The notes: a model not told the origin generated them from the letters alone. Counted from the stretch's first letter, positions 17,008-25,459 are shown. The stretch: DNA of 31,033 bases from JAHDDH01 sp963922775 (GCA_963922775.1 CAWUJG010000011.1:1-31033); one strand, 5' to 3'. Numbers and translations are program-made.

Positions 17008-17293
17008 AAAAAATTTTTTTTATTACCCAGCAAAGTAAAGTTAATATAGTATAACCCGAACCTATAATTATACAACTTTTGTAAGTAGAAATAGATAGCC
17101 ATTCATTACAATAGAATATAAAAGCAAGATTAAAAAAAAATAGCGAACAAAAAAATAAAAAGCATATTAAGAGTACAAAAAATATTTTTAAAATTATTTT
17201 TTGTATCTGTTTAAGTATCAATTGAGCTATAGTATCTATATTTTTATCAATATCAAAAAATTTATACAGTATGTTCAAAATAAATCTACGCAT
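17000..17293 (-). CDS. Small two-helix membrane protein, holin-like (DUF1469 type?)
   Basis: The 97-residue product has an N-terminal amphipathic part (about 1-32), two membrane helices (about 34-62 and 72-93) joined by a short loop, and a basic end. That layout resembles the 'phage holin family' proteins common as single genes in Bacteroidota, but the match is to layout and not to a clear motif. Its 3' end overlaps the EamA gene by eight bases and menA lies 39 bases upstream, so it is a real, cotranscribed gene. Function unknown. Confidence 0.6.
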   Translation of the reverse strand: MRRFILNILYKFFDIDKNIDTIAQLILKQIQKIILKIFFVLLICFLFFCSLFFFNLAFIFYCNEWLSISTYKSCIIIGSGYTILTLLCWVIKKIFYA

Positions 17294-17332
17294 AAAATAT
17301 ATACTATCAAAGTTAAAATACTAGTTAAATTA

Positions 17333-18238
17333 TTATAATACTTTGTTATAAAACAATGTTATAGCAAAAGTAACCATCCATAAAAAACATAAAATAACCA
17401 TCTGTTTCAAAACACTATTTAATTCTCTCCCTTCTTTTTTTTGTACTTCATAAGCATTGAGAATACATAATATAAGCAAAAATAAAAAATATATGTAATG
17501 ATAAAATAATATACCCTGAAGTATAAAAAATAGTAAATTACAAAAATAGCTCACCAAGAGTAATAATGCATGGTAAATTTTTGCTTTTTGAATACCTAAA
17601 TATACAGGTATAGTTATTTTACTGTATCTTTTATCAAATACATAATCACGAATATTATTAATATTTAAAACAGCTGTAGTAAAACAGCCACAGCAAATGG
17701 ATGGTAAAATATTTTTTATATTGATCATTTTAGTTTGTAAAAAAAAACTTCCCATAACTCCTATAATGCCAAAAAAGAAAAATACAGCTATATCTCCTAG
17801 CCCTCTATATCCATAAGGTTTTTTTCCCACTGTATAAGCTATTGCTGCACTTAGAGAGATACCACCTAAACAAGAAAAAAAAATAAAATACATTAGGCTA
17901 TATCTAAAAACTACATAAAGCAATATTAAACCAAAAAAAACTGCTAAAACAACAAGCATTCTTATGGCAAATTTTATTTGGGACAATGAAATATACCCTT
18001 TTTGTACCATTCTTTCTGGGCCAATACGTATTTTATCTGTTTTTTTTATAGCATCACCATAATCATTAGCAAAATTAGATATAATTTGTAATAGCAGAGC
18101 CGTAATTAAGCTTAAAAAAAAAATATCAGAGTTAAAATAACCATCATAAATAGCTAAAATATTTCCCATGCCTACGCTGGTAAAAGATAATAATAAAGTA
18201 GGTATTCGTAATGCTTTAATCCAATAATTAGTCTTCAT
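17333..18238 (-). CDS. menA: MenA-like prenyltransferase (UbiA family)
   Basis: The 301-residue membrane protein has about eight or nine helices and the UbiA-family aspartate motifs: N58-D-Y-G-D62 with RIGPERMVQKG following, and a second Asp-rich loop NNIRDYVFDKRYSK. The first motif with the RxGP stretch is characteristic of 1,4-dihydroxy-2-naphthoate prenyltransferase, which makes demethylmenaquinone. No other men gene is in the window, so a complete pathway cannot be shown, and another aromatic or isoprenoid acceptor is possible. It heads a - strand set with the small membrane protein and the EamA transporter. Confidence 0.85.
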   Translation of the reverse strand: MKTNYWIKALRIPTLLLSFTSVGMGNILAIYDGYFNSDIFFLSLITALLLQIISNFANDYGDAIKKTDKIRIGPERMVQKGYISLSQIKFAIRMLVVLAVFFGLILLYVVFRYSLMYFIFFSCLGGISLSAAIAYTVGKKPYGYRGLGDIAVFFFFGIIGVMGSFFLQTKMINIKNILPSICCGCFTTAVLNINNIRDYVFDKRYSKITIPVYLGIQKAKIYHALLLLVSYFCNLLFFILQGILFYHYIYFLFLLILCILNAYEVQKKEGRELNSVLKQMVILCFLWMVTFAITLFYNKVL

Positions 18239-18259
18239 AATGATATATATTAAATATTA

Positions 18260-18282
18260 TTCAGTTGGTAAAAATAACTGAA
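18260..18282. promoter_or_regulatory. Inverted repeat in the menA / grx divergent region
   Basis: TTCAGTT (18260-18266) is repeated inverted as AACTGAA (18276-18282) with a nine-base spacer, about 22 bases upstream of menA. This fits either an operator or a hairpin in the menA leader. No regulator is implied. Confidence 0.3.
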
Positions 18283-18334
18283 AAAGTTATAAAAATACTA
18301 TGGAAATAATATATTGTATTATGCTATACATAAT

Positions 18335-18342
18335 TAATTTTG
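18335..18342 (+). promoter_or_regulatory. Candidate Bacteroidota -7 element upstream of glutaredoxin
   Basis: TAATTTTG matches TAnnTTTG exactly. ATTG at 18313-18316 is a three-of-four match to the -33 TTTG with an 18-base spacer, slightly short of the usual 19-21. Transcription would begin near 18349, placing the hairpins at 18354-18376 in the leader. Confidence 0.4.
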
Positions 18343-18353
18343 TTAAATTGAAG

Positions 18354-18376
18354 TTGAAAATGGATTTCAATCCATT
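18354..18376 (+). promoter_or_regulatory. Overlapping leader hairpins upstream of glutaredoxin
   Basis: TTGAAA (18354-18359) can pair with TTTCAA (18365-18370), or AATGGA (18359-18364) with TCCATT (18371-18376). The two stems share bases and exclude each other. The block ends 20 bases before the ATG. Confidence 0.35.
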
Positions 18377-18396
18377 AAGCTATTTTAATTAAAAAT

Positions 18397-18654
18397 ATGA
18401 AAATAATTACTATATATACTACTATCCAATGTCCTTTTTGTGAAAAAGCAATATTGTTATTTAAAAAGAAAAAATGGCCTTTTATAGAAAAAAATGTAGC
18501 AAATGATAAAGAAAGAGCTATTATGATAAAACGATCTGCTGGAATGCATACTGTACCTCAAATTTTTTTTGATGATAAACACATTGGTGGATGTGATAAA
18601 TTGTATGAACTAGAATCTCAGGGAAAATTAGAAAAAATTTTATTTAATAATTAA
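18397..18654 (+). CDS. grxC: Glutaredoxin (GrxC type)
   Basis: The 85-residue protein is a dithiol glutaredoxin that reduces disulfides or glutathionylated proteins using glutathione. The active site is C12-PF-C15, the cis-proline motif TVPQIFFDD is near residues 54-62, and GGCDKLYELE closes the glutathione site. Length fits Grx3. The gene stands alone on + with its own candidate promoter, divergent from menA. AATGGATT-to-AATCC repeats flank it on both sides (18359-18373 and 18653-18669). Confidence 0.93.
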   Translation: MKIITIYTTIQCPFCEKAILLFKKKKWPFIEKNVANDKERAIMIKRSAGMHTVPQIFFDDKHIGGCDKLYELESQGKLEKILFNN

Positions 18655-18655
18655 T

Positions 18656-18669
18656 GGATTATTAAATCC
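18656..18669 (+). terminator. Weak hairpin after glutaredoxin
   Basis: GGATT (18656-18660) pairs with AATCC (18665-18669) around ATTA and is followed by TATAAAAAAAA. The five-base stem is short and the tail is A-rich, so termination on the + strand is doubtful. Confidence 0.25.
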
Positions 18670-18689
18670 TATAAAAAAAAATAAATAAA

Positions 18690-18737
18690 AACAAGAGTTA
18701 AGTAGAAAAATATAACAAGAGTTAAGTAGAAAAATAT
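18690..18737 (+). repeat. Perfect 24-base tandem duplication
   Basis: A 24-base unit beginning AACAAGAGTTAAGTAG occurs twice without a gap (18690-18713 and 18714-18737), about 100 bases upstream of the flippase gene. It lies in non-coding sequence. Exact identity of both copies indicates a recent duplication. Confidence 0.9.
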
Positions 18738-18840
18738 CAAACTTTATTTTTTAATACCCAACTTAAATCACATAATTTAATTTAAATATCTTGAATTTGA
18801 GGCTAAAATTTTTATTCTCTATTCCAGTAACAAAAAATCA

Positions 18841-20337
18841 ATGAAAAAACTATTTCAGCAAAGTAATCTACTTACTTTTTTAGCTTATATAGGATATTTT
18901 TTAGGGTTTATAATTAATATTTGGCTTTTACCTTTTGTTTTAACTACTAATGAAATAGGCCTATACAAACTTATTCATGGTACTACTTTTTCTCTATTAC
19001 CTTTTGCAAAGTTTGGACTAGGACAGAGTATCTTAAAATTTTTTCCAAAATATAACATAAATTTAAGTCTACAATCTCGATTTTTTGGTTTTACATTAAT
19101 TTTAGCCTTACTTTATTACATACTATTTTCATGCTGTATGTTCTATCTACAAGATGTTTTTAAATTTTTTTTCCTTAAAAAGGCTACACTTATTATCCAG
19201 TACTTTGAATTGATTATTACTTTAATTTTTCCATTAATTATCTGTAGTTTATTGGAGTCTTGGTGTTATACACTATTATATGTTACACTTCCAAGTTTTA
19301 TCCGTTTTTTCTTAATTTACTGTATAAATTTAATTTTTATTTATCTGTATGTTATCGGAGTAATTAATTTGCACCAATTATTTTTAAGCTCTGTAATTAT
19401 TTTTAGTATACAAGCTATAATTTTATCTATTTATCTATTTATCTATAAAAAAGTAAAAATATCTTTTAACATCTATTCATTCATACAATATGAGAAGATA
19501 AAAAATATTTTTATATATAGCTTATATAACCTATTATACAAAGCCAGTGCAACCCTGGCAAAAAAAACCGATTTTATTATGATTGGCGCTATGATTGGTT
19601 TACATTACTTAGGAATATATGCTACATTAGTCTATATCAGTATGTTAATAGAATTACCTAGATTAGCTATGCGTAAAATGACTAGTTCATTACTAGCACA
19701 ATATTTTGAAAAAAAAGAATATAAAAAAATCAAAATATTGTACATTAGCATGGCGACACACCAGTTTATGTTAGGGTTAATTTTATTTTTGTTTATCTAT
19801 ATAAATTTAGATTACATTTTTTATATTATTCCTAATAAAAATATTTATTTACCTAGTAAAACTGTTATTCTTTGGCTTGCTTTAGGCAAACTGATTGATG
19901 TATTGTTTGGAATGAGTAGTGAAATTATCCATATGTCACCCTACTACAAATTTAATGTATTAGGCATGATAATATTTGCACTTTTTACTATAATGACAAA
20001 CTATTTTATGATTCCTCAATATTATATTCATGGTGCTGCCATGGCAACAGTACTTTCTCTATTGTTATATAATAGTACAAATTTTTTTTTCATCTATGCC
20101 AAGTATAAAATACATCCCTTTAGCTATGCTACATTAAAACTTTTTTTTGTAGGTTGTTTATTAGTTTTTATACATCATTTTATAATTCCAAATTTTACTT
20201 ATTATTGGCTCAATTTATTATTGAATAATACTTTTTTATTGATAATATATGCATATTTAATCTTTATTTTAAAAATTTCTCCTCAGTTTAATAATTTTTT
20301 ATGGCATTTTTTTAAAAAAAATTTTTTTTTTAGATAA
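18841..20337 (+). CDS. Polysaccharide-type flippase (Wzx/MATE-like membrane protein)
   Basis: The 498-residue protein is hydrophobic throughout with about 12-14 membrane helices. The opening FLAYIGYFLGFIINIWLLPF, followed by LTTNEIGLYKLIHGT, and the central ATLAKKTDFIMIGAMIG with LGIYATLVYISMLIELP match oligosaccharide flippases of Bacteroidota. Such proteins move lipid-linked sugars across the inner membrane. No glycosyltransferase genes are nearby, so the cargo is unknown. Alanine and glycine are scarce and Phe/Ile/Leu/Lys very frequent, in line with the AT bias. It converges with rnhA. Confidence 0.8.
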   Translation: MKKLFQQSNLLTFLAYIGYFLGFIINIWLLPFVLTTNEIGLYKLIHGTTFSLLPFAKFGLGQSILKFFPKYNINLSLQSRFFGFTLILALLYYILFSCCMFYLQDVFKFFFLKKATLIIQYFELIITLIFPLIICSLLESWCYTLLYVTLPSFIRFFLIYCINLIFIYLYVIGVINLHQLFLSSVIIFSIQAIILSIYLFIYKKVKISFNIYSFIQYEKIKNIFIYSLYNLLYKASATLAKKTDFIMIGAMIGLHYLGIYATLVYISMLIELPRLAMRKMTSSLLAQYFEKKEYKKIKILYISMATHQFMLGLILFLFIYINLDYIFYIIPNKNIYLPSKTVILWLALGKLIDVLFGMSSEIIHMSPYYKFNVLGMIIFALFTIMTNYFMIPQYYIHGAAMATVLSLLLYNSTNFFFIYAKYKIHPFSYATLKLFFVGCLLVFIHHFIIPNFTYYWLNLLLNNTFLLIIYAYLIFILKISPQFNNFLWHFFKKNFFFR

Positions 20338-20368
20338 AACATTCAAGTAATATATTTTTGTATTTTAT

Positions 20369-20830
20369 TTACTTATTAAATTTAGTACATAATTCATAAT
20401 AATGATCTATTAGTAATTTTTTTTTTATACTTTCTTTAGCTAAAAAATCACAACGCTCATTTTCTTTATTTCCAGCATGTCCTTTAATCCAACGTACATT
20501 TACTTGGTGTTTTTGATATATTAGCCAAAACCTTTTCCATAAATCAACATTTTTTTTTCCTTTAAAATTAGATGCTATCCACTTTAATAACCATTTTTTT
20601 TCAATAGCATCTACAATATATCTAGAATCAGTATAGAGGGTTATTGGAATATTTTTATATTTTATTGTTTCAAGACCTACTATTGAAGCTAATAGCTCCA
20701 TCCTATTATTTGTTGTACTTCTATAACCAGCACTTATTTCTTTACGCCAATGTCTATAAAGGAAAACAATGCCATAGCCTCCTTTTCCAGGATTACCTTT
20801 TGAAGCACCATCAGTATAAATATAAATCAT
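20369..20830 (-). CDS. rnhA: Ribonuclease HI
   Basis: RNase HI cuts RNA in RNA-DNA hybrids. The 153 residues match the E. coli length, and all catalytic residues are visible: D7 (YTDGASKGNPG), E45 (NNRMELLA), D68 (YTDSRY), H118 (KGHAG) and D128 (NERCDFLA). The basic protrusion (KKWLLKWIASNFKGKKNVD) is present. It is the last gene of a - strand set and its start overlaps the end of the MarC-like gene by four bases. Confidence 0.96.
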   Translation of the reverse strand: MIYIYTDGASKGNPGKGGYGIVFLYRHWRKEISAGYRSTTNNRMELLASIVGLETIKYKNIPITLYTDSRYIVDAIEKKWLLKWIASNFKGKKNVDLWKRFWLIYQKHQVNVRWIKGHAGNKENERCDFLAKESIKKKLLIDHYYELCTKFNK

Positions 20831-21438
20831 GAAGCATATTGAAAAAAATGAATTTTAAATAATTTTATAGCTATAGATAGTAAGATAATGCCCATAATTT
20901 TACGTACGATACTTATACCTGCTTTTCCTAAAAATTGCTCTATTTTTTCTGAATAAGCTATAATACTATATACTAAAATAAGATTCATCAACACACCACA
21001 TACAATATTAACATCATGATAAGCTGCTTTTAATGTAAGAATAGTGGTCAGTGTACCTGCACCAGCCATAATAGGAAAAGCCAAAGGAATAATAGAAGAT
21101 GAATTTTCTTCAATAGTTCTATTCATTTTAAAAATATCTATGTCTAACACCATTTCTAAGCCTAGAAACAAAATTATAATACCCCCAGTCACAGAAAAAG
21201 AACTAATATCTACACTAAAAAGATCTAAGATATATTTTCCAAAAAAAAGAAAAAAAATCATAATACAACCTACAGCAATAGCTGCCTTTCCAGCATGAAT
21301 ATGCCCTATTTTTTTTCTCAGGTTAATTACAATAACTATGCTACCTAAAATATCTAAAACAGCAAACAAAATTAAAAAAGATGAAAATGTTTCTTTCAAA
21401 GAAAACAAACTAAAAAATAATACAACTTTTTTGAACAT
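20827..21438 (-). CDS. MarC-family integral membrane protein
   Basis: The 203-residue protein has six predicted helices and the MarC/UPF0056 pattern: FAVLDILGSIVIVINL near the N-terminus, GGIIILFLGLEMVLD in the middle, and PLAFPIMAGAGTLTTILTL, the family's most conserved part. The biochemical role of this family is unknown. It lies 18 bases after cca and overlaps rnhA, so it is probably in the same transcript. Confidence 0.85.
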   Translation of the reverse strand: MFKKVVLFFSLFSLKETFSSFLILFAVLDILGSIVIVINLRKKIGHIHAGKAAIAVGCIMIFFLFFGKYILDLFSVDISSFSVTGGIIILFLGLEMVLDIDIFKMNRTIEENSSSIIPLAFPIMAGAGTLTTILTLKAAYHDVNIVCGVLMNLILVYSIIAYSEKIEQFLGKAGISIVRKIMGIILLSIAIKLFKIHFFQYAS

Positions 21439-21456
21439 AATTGGATAAATTATTAG

Positions 21457-22899
21457 TTAATTAATTTGGCATGTATATAGGTTAAATTTATTTTTACCAA
21501 TATCAATCATATAAGCATAGGCTTCTTCATATGTATTTTGTATGATACCCTCTAAAATAGCTTCTTTTATAGCTTCTTTTATCATTCCTACCTCCTTTGA
21601 AGGTTTCAAATTAAAGGCTTGCATAATATCTTTACCTGTAATTATAGGTTGTAAATTGCGAATATGATCTTTTTCTTCTACTATTTTGATTTTTTTTTCA
21701 ACCAGATCAAAATTATGGAGGTATTGAGCTATTTTTTCTTGATTTTTAGATGTAATATCTGCTCTACATAACAGCATTAAATCTTCTAAATCATCTCCTG
21801 CTTCATAAATCAACCTACGGATAGCTGTATCTGTTACCTTATCTTTTACTAAAGCAATAGGCCGTAAATGTAATTTTACTAATTTTTGTACATAAAGCAT
21901 TTTTTCGTTTAAAGGTAATTTCAGATTTTTAAAAATTTTAGGAATCATCTTTGCTCCTAAATACTCATGATTATGAAAAGTAAATCCTTGTATAGGATCA
22001 AATTTTTTTGTCTGAGGTTTAGCAATATCATGAAATATAGCCACCCATCTTAACCATAAATCATCTGATTTTTTTGCTATATTATCTAATACCTTCAAAG
22101 TATGATAAAAATTATCTTTATGACTTTTACCATTAATAGTTACTGTACCTTTTAATGCAGACAAATCAGGAAGTATGTAAGGTAAAAGCCCTGTTTGTTC
22201 TAAAAGTAAAAATCCTACTGAAGGTATAGGAGATAAAATAATTTTATTTAGCTCTTCAGTAATTCTTTCTTGAGAAATAATATCGATACGAGTAACATTT
22301 TCTTTTATACCAGATAAAGTATCAGGATGAATGGTAAACTGTAGCTGTGAAGCAAAACGTATAGCACGCAACATGCGTAAAGGATCATCAGAAAAAACTT
22401 GGGTAGGATGCACAGTAGTTTGAATATTTTTTTGCTGTAAATGTACTTTCCCTAAAAAAGGATCTATCAATTGGGCTTGATGCTGACCATATAAGCCTAT
22501 ACTTATAGCATTAATTGTAAAATCTCTTCTTTTTTGATCATCATTTAAAGTACCATCTTCTACCATTGGTTTTCTAGAATTTCTTTGATAGGATTCTTTA
22601 CGTGCACCTACAAATTCTATCTTCCATTTTTGATAAGATAACATAGCTGTACCAAAATTTTTATAAATTTTTACTGCACCTTTTAAACCTAGTCTGTCTT
22701 CTACAGCCTTAGCCAATACTATACTACTTCCAATGCAAACAATATCAATATCTTGAGATTTTTTCCCTAAAATCATATCTCTTACTAAACCTCCTACTAT
22801 ATAAGTTTCTATTTTTATATCACAAGCAACATCAGCAATCAACGATAGTATAGGGTACTGAATCAATAAATTTTTATATGTATAAATAAATTTTGACAC
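21457..22899 (-). CDS. cca: CCA-adding tRNA nucleotidyltransferase with HD domain
   Basis: The 480-residue enzyme adds or repairs the 3' CCA of tRNA. The class II nucleotidyltransferase head shows GGLVRDMILGKKSQDIDIVCIG (G-G-x-x-R-D and the D-x-D metal pair), RRDFTINAI and DDPLRMLRAIRFASQL. The neck carries RITEELNKI, and an HD phosphohydrolase domain follows (about 255-385, IFHDIAKPQTK and FHNHEYLGA). This head-plus-HD form is usual in Bacteroidota. A poly(A) polymerase role is less likely because of the HD domain. Confidence 0.93.
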   Translation of the reverse strand: MSKFIYTYKNLLIQYPILSLIADVACDIKIETYIVGGLVRDMILGKKSQDIDIVCIGSSIVLAKAVEDRLGLKGAVKIYKNFGTAMLSYQKWKIEFVGARKESYQRNSRKPMVEDGTLNDDQKRRDFTINAISIGLYGQHQAQLIDPFLGKVHLQQKNIQTTVHPTQVFSDDPLRMLRAIRFASQLQFTIHPDTLSGIKENVTRIDIISQERITEELNKIILSPIPSVGFLLLEQTGLLPYILPDLSALKGTVTINGKSHKDNFYHTLKVLDNIAKKSDDLWLRWVAIFHDIAKPQTKKFDPIQGFTFHNHEYLGAKMIPKIFKNLKLPLNEKMLYVQKLVKLHLRPIALVKDKVTDTAIRRLIYEAGDDLEDLMLLCRADITSKNQEKIAQYLHNFDLVEKKIKIVEEKDHIRNLQPIITGKDIMQAFNLKPSKEVGMIKEAIKEAILEGIIQNTYEEAYAYMIDIGKNKFNLYTCQIN

Positions 22900-22917
22900 T
22901 ACAAAATTTTAAAAAAA

Positions 22918-23214
22918 TTAAATAAAAATAATTTTTTCTAAAAAATATAAATAAGGTGTATTTTTCTTAATATTTTGTAAAATAACCTCTTTTTGACATT
23001 GTAATTCATGCTTTAAAGCACTTGTATCTAAATAGACAAACAATTTATGGTGATGTACAAAAATTCTTTTTACCTCTTTTTGTATTTTTGGTGAAAAAAT
23101 CTGCTTTAATGCTATAGCTGCTTGAGCATCTTTATACTTGTGTTGATAAGGAGATGATACCATAATATGGTCTATAACCTTGGCTAAAGAAAAAACATTT
23201 TTTTCTGAAAACAT
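22918..23214 (-). CDS. DUF721 (DciA-like) protein
   Basis: The 98-residue protein matches the short Bacteroidota DUF721 form: a helical start with SLAKVIDHIM, a strand VHHHKLFVYLDTSALKHELQCQKEVILQNI and a C-terminal strand. Related DciA proteins help load the replicative helicase in bacteria without DnaC, but that role has not been shown for this short form here. It is in an operon between the methyltransferase-fusion gene (gap 10) and cca (gap 18). Confidence 0.75.
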   Translation of the reverse strand: MFSEKNVFSLAKVIDHIMVSSPYQHKYKDAQAAIALKQIFSPKIQKEVKRIFVHHHKLFVYLDTSALKHELQCQKEVILQNIKKNTPYLYFLEKIIFI

Positions 23215-23224
23215 AGATACAGTT

Positions 23225-24730
23225 TTATTTTTGTGCTATAATTTGAAAATTTCTAGCAAAATTTACTGGATAATTATTATCACAAATTTTCTTTAGGTCA
23301 TTACACATATCATCAATAGCATCTGAAGTAATACCTAAAGATAGCATATATGGCTTTGCTTCTTCCATACAAAGATAAAATAATGATTTCTCTTTTTTAG
23401 TAGTTAAAACGCCATGACTAATTTTTTTTTCTATTTTTTGTACATTATTCTGAGATAAAATCTCAAAAATATTTCTTTCTAAATCTTTCGCTCTACCTGT
23501 TTTCATTAAAGCCAACTTCCAAAAAATATTCCACCTCTTAACTATATGCTGTTGTCCATAAGCATAACATCCTGTAGATATTGGATTAAACTCTTCTATC
23601 AACAGATATCCACCCTCTTTAAGCATGGATAACATATTCTGAATAATTTTTGCTATATCTTTTTGAAAAATAAGAAGAAATCGAACAAAGATAACATCAA
23701 ATTTGTTAGGTAGTGCCTTATCTGCATTACAATCATAAAGGCCAAATTTAAGGTTAGAAATATTGGCATAATTTTTTTTGCATATAGCAATCTGTGCTTC
23801 ACTAAAATCTGTAGCCAATATATGAATAGTATTAGGTAGCGTACAGGCAAGTTGATAAGAAAGTACACCTGTACCACAACCTATCTCTAAAATAGATTGG
23901 GTTTGAGCATTAATATATTTTTTAAGTATGTGAATAGATTGTTCATTATATAAACTATTTAAAATAGAAAGCCTATCAACAGCATCTTTACCTTCTGCCA
24001 AAGGATAGTATTTTTGTGAATTTTTTAGCTGTGTAACAGCAATATTGAATAAATTTTTTTTTGCTAGATGAGTAGTATCTTCTATATATGCTTCTGGTTG
24101 CATCAAATCATCTAAAAAAACAGAAAGATAATACATGCCTAAATGTATTCCTTGAGATAATTTTTTTTCAGATTTATGCATTTTTTTTACCAAATTTTCA
24201 ATATTTTGTAATAACACAAAATCTAAAAAAGAAAATATCTTGCGCTGCTTAGGCAAAAAAGTACTAACAAGAGGTATAATTTGATCAAAAATAAACCCAT
24301 GGGCTATTAACATACCAATACCTTCATAATAAGTATAATTTAAGCAACTATCCATAATATGCCTTACATAAGCCAATGTTCCTGTACTAGGCTCGTGATG
24401 TTTATTATTGAGATCAAAATTTTCTATCCATGCATTTAAACTTTTAGTATAAAAGTTTACTAATCTACTTTTTTTTTTGTAGGCTACAATAATTTTTTCT
24501 ACAAATGAAAAATCATCTAAATGGGTAGCAAGCCCTGCTAATGCTTTAGGATATTTTTTAAAAACATAATAAAAATTCTGCACTATCCATTGCAGTTCAT
24601 CCATAGCATAGGCATTGTTCACTATGTTAAGCAATAAAGGATGAGTCACAATAGGATACCTATAATATGCTTCTTGCAAACTTTGGATCATAAAGGAAGG
24701 CAAATCTTTATTTTGATATATAGAATTCAT
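23225..24730 (-). CDS. Heme-oxygenase-fold domain fused to a class I SAM methyltransferase
   Basis: The 501-residue protein has two parts. Residues 1 to about 225 are helical and open with THPLL ... FYYVFKKYPKALAGLATHLDD, which resembles the start of TenA/PqqC/CADD-like (heme-oxygenase-fold) proteins. The usual E/H and HxxxDxxH metal ligands of the diiron members are not obvious, so this half may be non-catalytic. Residues from about 278 form a class I methyltransferase: motif I ILEIGCGTGVLSYQL, acidic motif II ATDFSEAQI, motif IV FDVIFVRFLLIF and GGYLLIEEFNP. The methyl acceptor is unknown. It heads the operon containing the DUF721 gene, cca, the MarC-like gene and rnhA. Confidence 0.7.
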   Translation of the reverse strand: MNSIYQNKDLPSFMIQSLQEAYYRYPIVTHPLLLNIVNNAYAMDELQWIVQNFYYVFKKYPKALAGLATHLDDFSFVEKIIVAYKKKSRLVNFYTKSLNAWIENFDLNNKHHEPSTGTLAYVRHIMDSCLNYTYYEGIGMLIAHGFIFDQIIPLVSTFLPKQRKIFSFLDFVLLQNIENLVKKMHKSEKKLSQGIHLGMYYLSVFLDDLMQPEAYIEDTTHLAKKNLFNIAVTQLKNSQKYYPLAEGKDAVDRLSILNSLYNEQSIHILKKYINAQTQSILEIGCGTGVLSYQLACTLPNTIHILATDFSEAQIAICKKNYANISNLKFGLYDCNADKALPNKFDVIFVRFLLIFQKDIAKIIQNMLSMLKEGGYLLIEEFNPISTGCYAYGQQHIVKRWNIFWKLALMKTGRAKDLERNIFEILSQNNVQKIEKKISHGVLTTKKEKSLFYLCMEEAKPYMLSLGITSDAIDDMCNDLKKICDNNYPVNFARNFQIIAQK

Positions 24731-24763
24731 TTTTTTATTTTAAATTTAAAGATAAATAAAAAA

Positions 24764-24775
24764 TTTTGCGCAAAA
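24764..24775. promoter_or_regulatory. Palindrome TTTTGCGCAAAA in a divergent promoter region
   Basis: This perfect 12-base palindrome lies in the 172-base gap between the methyltransferase-fusion gene and the FMN reductase gene, about 35 bases upstream of the former. Its GCGC core stands out in sequence that is otherwise nearly all A/T. It may be a dimeric binding site; no regulator is implied. Confidence 0.3.
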
Positions 24776-24902
24776 CAAAGCTTTACATATATGCTTTTTG
24801 TAAAAAATACAAATTTTCTAAAAAAAAACTAGAATTATAGACAAACTATTGAAATAAGTTTAAAAAAATTGATTCCTTTTACTACTTCATTATTTTAATT
24901 TT

Positions 24903-25439
24903 ATGCATAAAAAAAATGTCACTATCATCATAAGCACCAATAGAAAAGCATCTTTAAGTGAAAAAGTTGCCATGTATTATGGCAATATATGCCAACAAAA
25001 AAAATATACTGTAGAGTATCTGTCACTACAGCATCTTCCCCATGACTTTGCTTTTAGTGCTCTTTATGAGCATAGAGGAAAAAATACAGCATTTAATATA
25101 TATAGTGATGCCATAAAAAAAGCAGAACAATTTATTTTTATTATACCTGAATATAATGGTTCTTTCCCTGGCATATTAAAAACATTTATAGATGGATTAA
25201 GTTTTCCTGATACCTTTCAAAACAAAAAAGCAGCACTAGTAGGTATTTCTAAAGGAGCACAAGGCGCTACACTAGCCTTAAGTCATTTTACAGATATATT
25301 GCATTATTTAGGGATGAATGTATTGCCACAAAAAATACGTTTGCCTAATCTAAAAGAAAATGATATAAAATCAATTACAGACAATCCTAGCTATGTAGCA
25401 CTTGTAAAAATGCAAATGGAACAATTTTTAACATACTAA
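24903..25439 (+). CDS. NADPH-dependent FMN reductase-type flavoprotein
   Basis: The 178-residue protein has a flavodoxin-like fold of the NADPH-dependent FMN reductase family. An N-terminal phosphate-binding stretch ISTNRKASLSEKVA is followed by the FMN motif IPEYNGSFPGILKTFIDGLS and by GISKGAQGATLALSHFTDIL. Members reduce flavins, quinones or azo compounds with NAD(P)H. Its natural acceptor is not deducible. pyrC starts 20 bases after its stop, so the two are probably cotranscribed. Confidence 0.88.
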   Translation: MHKKNVTIIISTNRKASLSEKVAMYYGNICQQKKYTVEYLSLQHLPHDFAFSALYEHRGKNTAFNIYSDAIKKAEQFIFIIPEYNGSFPGILKTFIDGLSFPDTFQNKKAALVGISKGAQGATLALSHFTDILHYLGMNVLPQKIRLPNLKENDIKSITDNPSYVALVKMQMEQFLTY

Positions 25440-25459
25440 ACAGCTATATCAAACTATAA

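Noticed and set aside
16872..17102. 76-residue - strand frame overlapping the EamA and small-membrane-protein genes
   Set aside because: It lies in another frame across two well-supported genes and has no recognisable motif.
20345..20374. AAGTAA ... TTACTT as a terminator between the flippase gene and rnhA
   Set aside because: The six-base arms are 18 bases apart and the inner sequence does not extend the stem.
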